DNA from: Biscogniauxia marginata
Lineage: Eukaryota; Ascomycota; Sordariomycetes; Xylariales; Xylariaceae
Direction: 5' to 3'
Assembly: GCA_022695795.1 (NCBI GenBank)
Contig: MU404209.1
Coordinates: 2,158 to 66,157 of the forward strand
Length of the DNA stretch: 64,000 nucleotides
Shown: positions 23,584 to 36,413 of the stretch, one piece after another
How positions within the stretch are numbered: the first letter of the stretch is position 1
Layout of the letters: each line of letters opens with the position of its first letter
Notes under the pieces: model-generated
The model's database searches: none
Told to the model about the DNA's origin: nothing
The model's input: only the letters and a program-made list of their open reading frames with translations
Program-made: the position numbers and the translations under genes

Positions 23584-26500
23584 TATCCTTTTTTTAATAA
23601 TATAAATATTTTATAAATAATAATTGGGTTTTTTATAATAATTACCATATAAAATAATGGGGTTTTATATAAATAACCGTTTTTCTTAGTTATATTACTT
23701 TATAATAATAAATAATGTAAATACGTTTAAATAATTAAATAACATTTATTTTAATAAAACTTATTTAAATATAACGATTATTTTAAAATATAAACGAAAC
23801 TTATTTGTATATATAAGAAGTTAAAATATAATAATAACAGGTAACTTAGGTTTAAATAAACGCCTTATATAATTACTAGTCAAATTTTGTATAATATCAC
23901 GATGTAGACCTTATAAGGGAGTATAATCGTAGATGCTGCGCAAAGAGCTAGAACTACATATACATACCTAGTTTAACGGTCTTTTCACATATAAAAAACT
24001 ACCTTTTTTTTTCTATGCAGGTCTGCATCTGTGGTTATTCACCGCCTGATTAGTAAAAGACACGATAGTCCTCAAGGGAGAAATCCCTTTGCATAAAACT
24101 AGTACTACGCACCTAATTACATCTAGGAAGGATGCTTCGTTTATAGATCCATTTCCTCGAACGGCTAGAAGAAATGTTACGTTGCTTTACAAACCTTCCA
24201 TGTCTTGAGGGGACTAGAAACAGAAACTGATTTGCGAGACTACTTAATCTCATCCAATCGATTCATGGGCGGGTAAAGCCACCTCTATTATGTTGTAGTT
24301 CCACTTGCTGGTGTTGTAAAAGGAGGGAACTTTTTCGCAGCCGGTTAAATGTTCAGCCATTGATCTCTGGTGTAAAGTTTCGCATTGCTTAATAGAAATC
24401 TCTTTATTTTGGAGTTTAACGCTACCATCTGGTTAGTTCCGTGGCGTAGTTTGTCGTGTACGAGAGCCATACTATCAAGCGTCGTGTCTTTGCTCGGCTG
24501 GAGGGAGTAGTGATCTAAGCTCTCATGCACAAGTATTAACTCCTCTGAGAGGCGTGTTCCTTACTAGTTCTTACCATATTGTCCTTACATGTGGTGTGTG
24601 TAGCTTGGAAGAAGGCAGTTTACCTGCCAAGACGGAGTAAACGACCACATTTCAGCCCTTGAACAGCCGGAAAACGAGACGCTGTTGATACGTTGAGTTT
24701 GGTCGTATCAAGGCACCATTCGGGGCTGAATTGCCTTGGTCAAATTCCGTATTCAATAAAAACCAATGGTTTACAGTACACAAGTATGTTAAGGGGTCGA
24801 GGCCGTCGGCTCGACATGGCTAGCTCTTTACAACGATGCCAAAGGGATACCGTTCAGGGCCCTTTCTCGAAGTTTCGTTAGCCACTGTTATTAACTCGAA
24901 TTGATTTTTTAAGGATTGATTTAAATACTGCGATCAACCCTCTTGACAGCATTATTCGAAGAGGGTGTTAATGATGGAAAAAAAATGGGCGTGACCAATT
25001 TCGTTGTCTCTTTGTGCGAAAAATTGACGCGAGATGTCATGACGATGCCGTTGTATTGCGTGGTGTATTTTATTAACAAGAGGGGAAAACACAGGAAAGA
25101 TATCGAGGGCTATTTATAAGACTTCCTCTCTCATAAAAATATATAATCCTCTGTGGTACATCTTTCCATCCTTATCATCTTGATAATGTTTGTTTTATTA
25201 GCAGTTTAATAATAAAGGATCCTAGTGTAACTTGTCTCCTAGGAATTAGTGGAGGGCGTATAAAGCACCTCGGCATCTTCACTAATGTAATAGATGATAC
25301 GAACTTACTTAAACTGCGATTACTTTGCGTGCTGCATCGATAATGTCTTAATCCTTGCTCCCTTATTAGACCAATTTCTCCTCAAAACACACCGTCTTTG
25401 TTCCTGCTATCGTAGTCATCGCTGCTCCTCTATTCGTACTTCACGCGGACTATAATATTTCATCAACACTGGAAAGGATCGGAGTGCCAGCTCGAGCAAT
25501 TTCTTTCCAGCGAGGTATACCGACTTCCTGTCCTGTCATTTTCTAGCCTCCTGTGCGTGACCGCCCAATACAGTTAGGTTACTCGCCGTTATGGATACTT
25601 GCCTCGCTTCTTTTAGACTTTGTAGATATCTCGACGAAGCTGCAAGCAAGGGCAGGCATGACGTATCGGCACTCTTCGCTACCAGAGCAAGCTAAAGTCA
25701 TTCCGTGACTAGAGCTTACGTAGATATCAACAGTCGTTCCTGGAACCACAGTCTAGAACGAGCGATTTGAAGGCTATACCTAGCTTGAGTAACACTTGAT
25801 ATTGGATATACAATGCACTAGCGATGATGGCCACGCGATGTGAGCGAGAGAAAAATAATGTGCAAAATTTCGGCATTATGCTAGACACACTTTTGATCTA
25901 GGTAGATGCTATATTAATTTTAATCCCCTGAAGTTGGAGGAAACACAGCTTGAGAAAAGGTTGACCAATTTCTGAACACCTCGAATTATCGTTTTTCACA
26001 CAAGTTTCTGATTCGCATCTTTGGATGATCCGGATGTTTTTCAACCGAGATAGGTATATTAGACATAGGTATGAACTTGACTCCTAACGTTCTTTGCCAG
26101 ACGTAGATCCTTGATGTCAACATGACAGAATGTCCCCAGGCTACCATCGGAATACCCTGCTGTCCCCGGATTATGCCCACGTGTCTATTCTAGGTCATCG
26201 GTCTGCCCGGTCTAGATTGTGACATGTTCATGTTCAATGTTCTCAGCTGGAACGTCTCCTACGAAAACGGCCTGCTCTCAGCCTCAGTGGATACTCCAAC
26301 CACACCCCCTACTTTGGTACGTATGTACATATCTCAGTCGTCCCCTCGGTCAATTTGAAGGCTCGGGTCAGCCGTGGACCGGTGTGGAACTAGACTCGCT
26401 GGGATTTCGAACCCTAACCAAGCCCTAACCAAGCCGAGCTAGCGTTTCCGACATAGAACATGCTACGGGCTCCTACAACGTGATAGCTCGTAGCTACGGC

Positions 26501-27291
26501 TTCTCCCTCGACATCTTGTGGCTTGCACGATACTGCAGGTACAAGCCTAGACGCCCAAGAGTTGCTGGATAGAGGATATGTGATGGCAATTATGAATAGC
26601 TTATCCCGTAATAGTTAATGAATGTATTATTGCTTGAGTCGTAGTACCACCACTCTGACTGTCAGTATTGCCCAGCTGCTGATGTGGCTACTGACAGGAA
26701 CAAGATCTTTGTGAATGCATATCAATGTGAAAGAAGAGATCCATAACGAAAACACAAGCGCCTCTCAAAGTAGGTGACTGTCGGCTGTCTAGACCGGGGA
26801 GTTACTACATCTGTGGACTTCCTATGCCCGTTAGTCTACTCAGCCTAGTCTCAACTAAGCTTGCCTCTCAGTCTAGTCTACCAAACTATTGGGACAGCGA
26901 ACGGGCTCGAACACAAATGGGGTCTGGACAATGCTGTGGACCCTCTGCGTTCGCGATGTCGAGTCTCCGGGACTCACTGGGCAGTTTTGATGATGTTTTG
27001 ACGGTGCAATCGTATCATAGCCCCTTCTAGCCCTCATGTCTCCGCTTCTTGGTGAACAGGTCCTAACCATCGTCCACCACGATGAACCTCATTAACTCAA
27101 GTATATAATGGATAAGGTTCCCCTTTAAGAAAGTTTCGGTGCCAAACCAACTACCTCTTCATTGTCAACAGTCATCGCCCTTTTAACTGAGGGTTTAAGA
27201 CATCATAAGGATCTCACTTTGATTGCGGTCTACCGTTTGCTTTCATACATACAACTAATACACCACGACAACGCACATACGCCTGTCAAAC
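23584..27291. other. A/T-rich tail then gene-empty region
   Basis: 23,584-23,900 is RIP-like A/T DNA. From 23,900 to 27,291 composition is ordinary but no gene is recognised: frames are short and unlike any family I know. A 12-base direct repeat containing CCCTAACC lies near 26,409-26,434. The last few hundred bases, with a TATA-like tatataatgg at about 27,102, should be the promoter of the secreted-protein gene. Confidence 0.4.
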
Positions 27292-29193
27292 ATGAGAAAA
27301 AACGTCGTTTGCCTTTCGGCGCTCAGTGCCCTGGCAACAGCATCCCCTTTAACTGTTCGCCAAAATATCGATTTTGCCGTGGTTGAGGCTGCCCCTGACC
27401 CCCCAACCGCCTCTATCCCCATCGGACCCACTGCCGATGTCGTGACTTACAATTTTCCTGCCGCTACCCAGGAAGCAGTAGCTGACCCTCTGCCTGTCAA
27501 AGCTGTTGAGAGACGTTATGTCACGACCGAGAAGCGGGAAGCATGCTCAGTCCAGCCAGCCGGTACTGGGCCAATCCCCTCCCCTGACACCGCTGAATCG
27601 TTCTTGAATTTCGATGAATTCACGTCTGCAGCCACTAGAGCTCAGACTCCTGCTGGCTATTACAGCACTTTCACCAATTTGAAGGCTAGTAGCAGTGCTT
27701 ACGGCTACATGGGATATACTACTTTGGAGTCTTACGATACAGGCACTTGCGCTGCCCGCTGCAATGACAGTAAGCCAATTTTAAAGTTCCTTATTGCCCC
27801 TTGTAGCCTGTCTCATGAGTAAAACATGCCTATTCTGGCTTGTTGTATGAGCTTTTGCTCCCAAGTCATGTTTCACGGGTTAAAATCAGTCCAAATATAG
27901 CAATTACTGACACCTTGTTCTGCAGTCAATGGGTGCTTGGGGTTTAATATCTACTTTGAACGCGATCCTTCCGTTGAGCCCGGAACAGGATGCGAGAACC
28001 CCGAATCCACCACAGCTATCAAGTGCATTTTCTGGGGTGGCTATGTCGAAGCTGCTAATGCGAAGAACGAAGGACAATGGCGGGCTAACTTCCATGTTGT
28101 CATTGCGGGTTCAAATGGATATATGAAGAGCGCCGTCCCAACTGTTCAGGGGTACACTGGCGTAGCGCTTGGCGATCGTTCCATTAACGCACCTTTGGAC
28201 TGTAACGGCAAGGATACTTACATGGGCTCGAAGATATTCACCACTTCTACGTTTGACCCGAACCTCTGCGCTGCTGCTTGTAAATCCCAGAATGAGTATA
28301 ACACCGCCCACCCGCCAGAGAACGGCAAACCGATGATCTGCAAGTTCTTCACGACTTATCTCATGGCTGTCAATGGAAGTCCCGAGGGCCAGTATTGCGT
28401 CATGTATACGGAGCCTTGGGAGAAGTCATATGCCACTAACGATGGACAATGGCGTGGGTCTGATCATTACACAATTGGATATGCCTTCTCGTATTCCAAT
28501 GACGCTTCCCCTGGTGTCCCCGTCTGCCCTAAGGACATTGAATACCTCAAGACAGAAGGCTCCGAGTTCTGTACTGCCTACATTGGATACCAGGCTCCGT
28601 CTATCACCACTACTGCCAGCACAACGACCTTCCCGCCCAGAACAGCTTCAGCTACCACAATGGTGACGACTACCATCACCCCCTTCACGAACACTATCAC
28701 AAGCTACTCGACTTACACCGCCTGGGTCAAGAGAAGCGAGGCAATCGAACAGGAGAACTACAGAACTCGGAGCGATTTCGAAGAGCTCGCTTCAATCTTC
28801 CCTAACCTCACTGAGACTGCTTCCTCTGCTACAAACACCGCAGTTGAAAGACGAGCATTGGCAACGCCGGTCTCGATCAGCAGGTGGGAATCGGCTAGCA
28901 TTTCTGCAGCCTGCTCTCAAGTCGCGACAGGGACTAACACCGTTACGGCGACAAACACTATCACAAGCCCCACGACTGTGACTACGGCGACAAATACTCA
29001 GACCCAGACAGTTACCGCGACGGCCTATACAACGACTGTTATCACGATCCGGCAGGGCACCGACGGTCGCTGTGGCCCGAATCACAATTACCAGAGTTGT
29101 GGGTCGGCTTGTTGCTCAATGTTTGATTGGTGTGGCGGTGCATCATCGTGGTGTAGCTCTGGATGCCAACCACTTTTCGGAAAGTGCTGGTAA
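27292..29193 (+). CDS. Secreted Cys-rich protein with C-terminal chitin-binding (CBM18-like) domain
   Basis: Two exons, 27292-27769 and 27926-29193 (1746 nt, 581 residues); 156-nt intron GTAAGC...CAG. The start MRKNVVCLSALSALATASP is a clear secretion signal. The middle carries two related PAN/apple-like Cys-rich units: TCAARCNDINGCLGFNIYFERDP with an IKCIFWGGYV continuation, and LCAAACKSQNEYNTAHPP with MICKFFTTYL and YCVMYTEPW. This pattern belongs to a widespread fungal family of secreted proteins often annotated as fruit-body-specific protein. A Thr/Ser-rich, likely O-glycosylated linker follows (TTTITPFTNTITSYSTYT). The last ~43 residues (DGRCGPNHNYQSCGSACCSMFDWCGG...GKCW) have hevein-like cysteine spacing, indicating chitin binding. 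A cell-wall or extracellular role is inferred; no catalytic domain is seen. Confidence 0.88.
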
Positions 29194-29636
29194 TTGTGGA
29201 CGATGGGCTATTTTGGTAATTTCTATATACATAGATATTAGTATCCTTTAAAGTCAGAGCATCTAGCCTTCTATTAGTTTTTGTCGAGTTGGAAGACGAA
29301 GCGATGCCTTTATACCTTGATGTTCAACAGAGTTCATTTTTCTTTCACTCTAATGTACCTAATACACGAGTGTAATGAATGCATTGTAGGCAAATGACGC
29401 ATGTAGTTCACACTTCATTACAACGGCTGCGTGATAAGGTTTCTACGAGAGATTAGTATATGAGAGCCTCATGCCGATAGTTTATCAAACTTTAATTACT
29501 TAAATCAAACAATATTAATAAAATCTTTAAGACTTAAAGAAATATAAAACTCTTATAAACTAATAAATAAGTAATTATAATTATATAAAGAAAATATAAG
29601 TTAATTATTTTAATTATAAACTACCCCTTTTATAAA
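29194..29636. other. 3' flank grading into A/T-rich block
   Basis: Ordinary sequence to about 29,480 (presumed 3' region of the secreted-protein gene), then abruptly A/T-rich. No feature recognised. Confidence 0.4.
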
Positions 29637-31500
29637 TAACATGTTTTATAAGCAAGTAAGTTATATAAGCGAGTAAACTAATTTTTATAACTTTTATAGT
29701 TTTAATTATTAAAAAACATTTACACGACATTAAAATTAATTAATAATAATTATTATTTAAATCGTTTTTTTAGTTTTACGCTTTAAAAACCGAATATTTC
29801 TTTTATATTAAGTATTTAGTTTTTTAACACGTAATTTAAGTCGATTAATTTATAAATAATATATTTATTATTATTATTAAAACGTATAAAACTATATATA
29901 TATATATATATATATTTAAAAAAATTAAAAAAAATAAATTATTTATTTTAAAAATTAATAATATTAATAAAAACTCGAATAACTCGTGCGGTTAAATATA
30001 AATAATACTATTTAAAAATAAATTATTATAAATTAATAACACTTTATAATATTTCTCGTATAATATTATAAAAATAAAATAACGATATATTTATATAATT
30101 AATTATAAAACTAAATACTTAAAAATTTACGTTTTATAAAAAATAATAATCGTTTAATGTATTATTAATTTAAATAAATAATTATTTTTTGTTTAAATTA
30201 CGTTATCGCGATAATAAACTTCTTATTATACAAACATAATATAAAGCGCGTCGAAAAAAACTAAACCTTTAATTTTATATAATGATAAAAATTATTATAA
30301 ATGCGTTTAAATAAATAAATAATTAATTAAAAAGCTTTATACGAAAACCTAAATATATACCGAAAATAGTTTAAATTAATATATAAAACGATTATAAAAA
30401 TTTAAATTTTAAAATATATATATTTAATAAAATAAGGTTTATACTTAAAATAATTATTTAAATTAATATAATAATAATAAATATAAAATAATATAAACGA
30501 TTTTAATAAATTTAATAAAAATCGAAAATAAATTATAATTATTTAAATTATTAATATTAATAGTTTTATTATATTATTATTTATTATATAAATTAAAAAA
30601 AGTATTTAACTTTATAATATTATAATAACTTATTATTACTAAAAAAATAAAAATAAAAAGTTAAATAATAATTAAATAATAAATAAACTTAATATAAAAT
30701 TTATAAAACATTTCGATTTTTATATTAAAAATTAAATATAAAGCTTTAAATATTTATTAATTATTCGTTATATAAGTTATAACTTTTTATATAAAAAGCG
30801 TATATATTTTTTTAACTTCGATATAAATTAAGTATTTTAAAAAGTTAAAATATTTATAATAACTCGCGAAATATTATTATTATTTTATTTTATTATAAAT
30901 AAAGTTAAAAAACATTAAAAGTTTTTTATAAATATTATAAATATTTATAATTAACTTATAAAAACTATTTTATTATAAAATAAAATTATTAGTTTTTAAA
31001 AAATAAATTATATTTTTAATAAGTGACATAAAACTAAAAATAAGTAATTATAAATAAAAAACATTTAATATAAAAAATAGTTTTATAAGTTAAAAAAATA
31101 ATATTACAATTAATAAAAAAAAAGGGTCTCGAAAAAAATAATAATAATTAAATAAAAACGATATAATATATATATTTATATAGCAAATAAAAATACGTTT
31201 AATAATATAATAAATAAAAAAGTATTTAATAATTTAAATTTTAAGGAGTTATAATTAATTTTATTTATAATTAAAATTTTTTTAAAAAAAGCTTTACCTC
31301 GGAAAATATAATAAATTAATCGATTTAAATTACATATTAAAAAACTAAATACTTAATATAAAAAAGATATTTAATTTTTAAAGCGTAAAACTAAAAAAGA
31401 CAATTTAAATAATAATAATAATTAATTAATTTTAATATCGCGTAAATAATTACGAAAATTAGTTTATTTATTTATATAACTTATTTGTTTAAATGATATT
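29637..31500. repeat. Large inverted-repeat element E1 (RIP-degraded)
   Basis: Left end TAACATGTTTTATAAGCAAG with two 17-bp subterminal units, then ttttagttttacgctttaaa. The right end carries the complement (tttaaagcgtaaaactaaaa ... gtttatttatttatata). The terminal inverted repeats extend roughly 230 bp each. The 1.4-kb interior is nearly all A/T, without an open frame over 60 codons, as expected of a RIP-destroyed transposase region. Copies E2 and E3 share stretches of this interior. The right boundary is approximate. Confidence 0.7.
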
Positions 31501-31615
31501 TATATTATATAATTTTTATTATAAATTATAATATAGCTTAAAACGTAAAAACCTAAAATTTCATATTATAAAATGATTATAAAAAAGATTTTTTATATTA
31601 TTAACTAATAAATTA

Positions 31616-31955
31616 TAACGTATTATATAAGTAAATAAACGAAATAAGTTTATAAATAAAATGAGTTTTTATATAAAATCGACTTTTTAAAAAATTTATA
31701 ACTTTATATATAAAAATCGGAAAATCTCGGACCTTTATATATATATATAGTTTAATTAAATATAAAATAAATAAAAACTTAATTATATTAATAAAACTAT
31801 AAAAACGTTTATATGTTTTATTATAAATATAAATTTTGGTTTAAAAAGGTTGGAAAAAAATTTTCGATAAAGTTTTTTATATATAAAAAATCCCATTTTA
31901 TATAAAGCCTCGTTTTATATACTTGTTTATTTTATTTATTTATTTATATTTTACA
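31616..31955. repeat. Foldback element copy F3
   Basis: Left arm taacgtattatataagtaaa then aaatcgactttttaaaaaat; right arm heavily degraded (ttcgataaagttttttatat, cccattttatataaagcc). Right end approximate. Belongs to the subfamily whose ends read ttataaataaaatgagtttt next to the core. Confidence 0.6.
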
Positions 31956-32149
31956 TTTAAACTTTATATTATAATAATATTAAAATAACCTTATTAAACT
32001 ACTTCACTTTTAAAAGGGTAATAAAATATTTAATTTATATATTTATAAGTTTGTTTTATTTATTTATATATATAATATATTAATATTAAATTTAAATATA
32101 ATAAAAATATAAAACCTTTTAATTTTTATAATAATTAATACGAGGCCAC

Positions 32150-32272
32150 AAGGGTTCGAAGGACTTTGTAAGCCTTAGCCTTAAATAGCCTAGCTAAATA
32201 AGAGAGATAAAGGTTTATATATAAAGCTTGCAAGTCGCAAGCTTACAAGGCTCCCCCTTTCTCTCCACATAA
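32150..32272. repeat. Dispersed ~120-bp repeat, copy 1
   Basis: Contains ggactttgtaagccttagcc, a short palindrome aagcttgcaa...cgcaagctt (about 32,224-32,243) and ccccctttctctcc. An inverted second copy lies at 39,430-39,550. Higher C/G content than its surroundings. No coding capacity; transposon fragment or small non-autonomous element. Confidence 0.6.
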
Positions 32273-32792
32273 TTCTACTACTATTTATACACACCTTATA
32301 TGTTTATATATTAATAATTTAATAGTTTTAATAGTTATAATATAATTTTTAATAAAATGTAAATAAATAAAAGGTATATTAAAATAAATAAAACGTTATA
32401 TAAAGAGGTCTTGGCAGGTAAAACACTTATTTATATTATAATTATAGATTTTATAATAATCTTTATTAGTTAAGTGTAAGGTATATTGTGGCAATTAAAA
32501 TTCTTTAGTGAATAGGTACAGCTGACCTCGAAATCGGGTTTTCCATTTCGCCGCTATGGTTCACCGTAGACCATTAACCTACCACCCAATTCCGAAGTCG
32601 GCATCAGACCAAGCTGAAAGGATCAGCAAGTCTCAATGTAGTAGCTAGGGTAGTTCTGACTTAGTTGTACAGACTCTTATCGACTAGCCTGCTCTTCCAC
32701 TACAGCTTTGACATTATCCTTGAGACTAATATATACCTAGTCTCATCTTCCACGTCGGAAGCCATTGCATCGAAACCGCAGCTACTAACAGA
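32273..32792. other. Repeat edge and HET gene promoter
   Basis: A/T-rich to about 32,470, then ordinary sequence leading into the HET-domain gene. No promoter element is certain. Confidence 0.35.
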
Positions 32793-34920
32793 ATGCCTGG
32801 AATGAAGAGCCTCTCGGCGCGGTTCTCAACCCTCATCAATAGGAACATAGCAAGTAATCATTTGTGTGATACTTGCAAGAGCATTGAGTTCGAAGATAAA
32901 CAGAAAGATGAACAACCAAAAGTAATGACTTTCCGATTCGGGACTCTAAGCGATGTACGGGGGAGGTCTCCTTGTCCCTTCTGCAAGATGATACTGGACT
33001 GCATATTCGATGAGAGTATTATTCACTGGCAGCCGACGGAGTACTATGAGATGCACGAGATCCGTGTGTCCCAGCTACCTCGGCCGAATCACCAGGATCA
33101 CCAAAGATTCACTTGTCAGCCACTTCCAACCTCCTCAAGAATCGTCCTCGCTTCTGATTTGAAGGGCTTCGATAAAATCGTACCAGGGAAGCAAATTGAT
33201 TTTGGCACCATCGGTAACTGGTTGGATACCTGCCGGAATGATCACAGCAAATGTTGGCACACTGCTTCTGAATTCAATGTGGATACAAGTTTCTTCCGAG
33301 CTATAGATGTACATCAGCTATGCATCACGACTATACCTATCACCTCGGAATATGTCGCGCTCAGCTATGTATGGGGTGGTGCTCCGCCTTACAAGTTGAT
33401 CAAGGGCAACAAGGATGAGCTCATGACTCCTTTCGGACTAAAAGCTCATTGGGAAGAGATACCGTTGACCATTCGAGACTCGATTGAGCTAGTTAGAAAC
33501 CTGGCCCAGCGATATCTCTGGGTAGACTCAATATGTTTGACACAGGATGATGAGCTGGAAAAGGGCAAGGGTATTATGGCCATGGACTTGGTATACGAGC
33601 AATCCCACTTTACTATCGTAGCAGCTGGTGGAATAGATGCAAACTCCGGCCTTCCTGGAGTTAGACCAGGCTCTCGGACAGCATCGCAGCAGATCATGAG
33701 AGAGGTGTTGCCAGGGGTAAACCTCGTGCTCCGACATACAGTGGATGATCTCCTTAGGGCATCCCGCTATAACAGTCGTGGATGGACGTAGGTCTGATCC
33801 CATACTCACTTAACCTCCCTACGCAATGGTGTTAAATCCTGGTCTAATTAAGTTCCACAGTTTCCAGGAATATTACCTGTCAAGGAGGAAACTTATCTTC
33901 ATCAACAGCACGGTATATTTCAAGTGCCACGAGGAATACTGGTCCGAAGTCGCAGATGGACTGCCCGTTTGGCCTGACCCAGTCACTGAGCACGGGCAAG
34001 TCTTACATAGGCCGGACGGCGATGTCTTCCACATGCTTGGCCAATTGCTCGTCAAGTATTCGACCCGCAGCTTGACTAATCAAAGTGACGCCATGGATGC
34101 CATGCTCGGCGTCTGCCGTCGGATATCTGACCAGGCCAAATGTTCTCTTCTCTTAGGCATTCCGGTAATCGCATTCGATTGGTTTCTACTTTTCTACCCC
34201 AGTGTCACTGGCATCCGGCGCCGGCAAGGATTTCCTAGCTGGGCTTGGTCCGGTTGGGTTGGAGACTACTGGTATAGTTCCGGATCTGGGAATGTGGAAA
34301 AATGGATGGCCACTTGCACCTGGATCGTATGGTATAAGAGAGTACCAGGAGGCCAACTGACCCTGGTCCGCGATCAGGACGGGGATAAGAATCGCCTCGG
34401 TGGTAAATCTGTGAATCCGAACAAACGACTCTTCAAGCAGCTCTGTAATTCCTCGTGCACAGAACCTTCAAAATGGGTTGAAAGTAATCATCGTCCGTAC
34501 CCCATCTTACAGTTTTGGACCCTCTCAGTCTGCTTCTCTCTACGCAGAATCAACCGAGACAAAGCAGATAATATGATGTGGGCCTTCGGGATTTATTGGA
34601 CACAATCGACATACGAGGTCTTAGATAGTAACGGATTGAATCGTGGATTCATAGCTTTGGAGACCGGGAATGATATGCAGCAGAGTTATAGTAACGCAGA
34701 GCTCATCCTTCTTGCTGATTCTCTGGAGAGAGTTTGTCCACTAGGAGAAGGACAGAACGTGAACAGTCAAATGCCTGACACAGCGCGATTTTTCTGGGTT
34801 CTCTATATTGAATGGGAGGATGGAGTAGCTGAACGAAAAGGCATAGGGAAGATCTACCGCGATGCCATTTCGTCAACTCCTGGTCCTGTTGCGGATTGGA
34901 AGGAAATCGTCCTTGCCTGA
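32793..34920 (+). CDS. HET-domain (heterokaryon incompatibility) protein
   Basis: Two exons, 32793-33787 and 33861-34920 (2055 nt, 684 residues); the 73-nt intron removes an in-frame stop and restores RGWTFQEYYLSRRKLIF, the conserved end of the HET block. HET motifs: YVALSYVWGG at 187-196, IRDSIELVRNLAQRYLWVDSICLTQDD at 227-253, and RYNSRGWTFQEYYLS at the junction. N-terminal CDTC (25-28) and CPFC (61-64) are the Cys pairs common in this family. HET proteins trigger or modulate cell death after fusion of genetically different hyphae; HET is TIR-like, and many paralogues have unknown partners. The region after the HET domain is long and divergent (SWAWSGWVGDYWY is a recurrent post-HET motif). 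It lies between two RIP-type A/T blocks, a usual setting for variable allorecognition genes. The frame looks intact. Confidence 0.92.
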
Positions 34921-36413
34921 ATTACAAACTACTTGCACCTCCTAATATGTATTCATTATTAGGCTAAGAACATTATATGGTAACCCTCAAGACTCATATG
35001 TCATATTCATCTGGCAAACATAAATCTATAATCATGGCACAAAAGCTATGATCCCCAGCTGTCAAACGCTCCAAGTGAGGCATTACTAGCTTGTATAGGT
35101 AGAGAGTATTTAAACGATATAGTCTGACGCATTGCCGGATTTATTCTCTCATTTTTTCCTTAGTCTTCGACAAGAGACCGGTTAGTAAATGGGGCACTGT
35201 TTAGTTCCTTGACCTCCACATAGCTACGATGGCCGAAAGCGCGATTATATTTTTATTTTACTCGGGAGTTATCATCTTATCCTTAGCTTTATTAGGTGTT
35301 ATTAACAATTTTATAGCATATTAAGTACATAAATAATTTTAATAAGTCTATTAAACAAAAACTAAGCTATATATTATTACGAAGTTATAAATAAATTTTT
35401 TATAAAGTTATTTCGATTAAAATTATTATAATAATAAGTTTAAATTAATCTTTAAATACTTTTAAATATATATTATAAATAAATAATATTATATTAAAAG
35501 TTGTTTTATTCGTATATTATATAATTAACGCTTATAATATTATGTTTTAAAAGATAAACTTACATTTAAAAGTATTTAAGATAATAGATTTTATTTCCGC
35601 TCTTTACTTACTAAGTACTCGATTATCGGCTTTTTCGATCGTTTCGTGTTATCGAAAGGAAGAAACAACCCTCGGATGCCTTTGTTCCATCTTGTTTTTA
35701 TTCAAAGTTTTATTATACCTTGTTATTTCTTTGAGTTGAGAATTTTGCTTTCACCACCGGGCTAAGAAACGCGCCGTAATAATAATAAGTAAAATTAATT
35801 TATATTTTTTTGTTTATATATATAATATACGTGTTATTATCGTTAATATAACTTTTAAAGTTTAAAAAGGTAATATATAACTTATTTAAATGACTTATTT
35901 ATTTATATAATATATTAAAAGTTTTAAAGTTAAAATTATATTTATAAATATTTTTTAAAAACATTAAAGATTTTATTATTAAATTAAAATTAAAATTATT
36001 TTATATTTTATATTAAATAAATTATATAATATTATTTATAAGTTAATAAGTTATTTAAATAAATAAGTTTAATATAAAAAATTATTTATATTATTTATAT
36101 TAAAATGTTAATTATTTAAATATATAATTTATATACTAGTTTTTTTATTTATATTTAAAATTTTTATATAAAACCGAAGTTGTTAAATATTAATAATTTA
36201 ATATATAAAAATTAAAAAGTTTTAAACCTTTTTTAATTAAATATAAAATCGAAAAATCGAAATTAAACTATATAAAAAAAACGATAAAATAATTTATCGT
36301 AAATTATATAAAAGCTAATTACTAAAAAGGTAATTAACGTTCACTTTTATTATATAATTTATATAATTTATTTTAATTTTAATTTAAAAATATTAAATGT
36401 GTCTTATTAGTCG
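34921..36413. other. Intergenic, RIP-type A/T block with a less-decayed patch
   Basis: Ordinary sequence to about 35,270, then A/T-rich DNA. A patch at 35,580-35,770 with more C/G (ttatcgaaaggaagaaacaa, ttcaccaccgggctaagaaa) interrupts it and may be a fragment of a transposon or LTR. A 60-bp motif at 36,295-36,356 recurs at 51,864 and 52,187. No gene. Confidence 0.5.

Noticed and set aside
26380..26430. tRNA gene suggested by ggatttcgaaccc
   Set aside because: The T-arm-like sequence does not pair as a 5-bp stem with a 7-base loop and no anticodon or acceptor arm is found.
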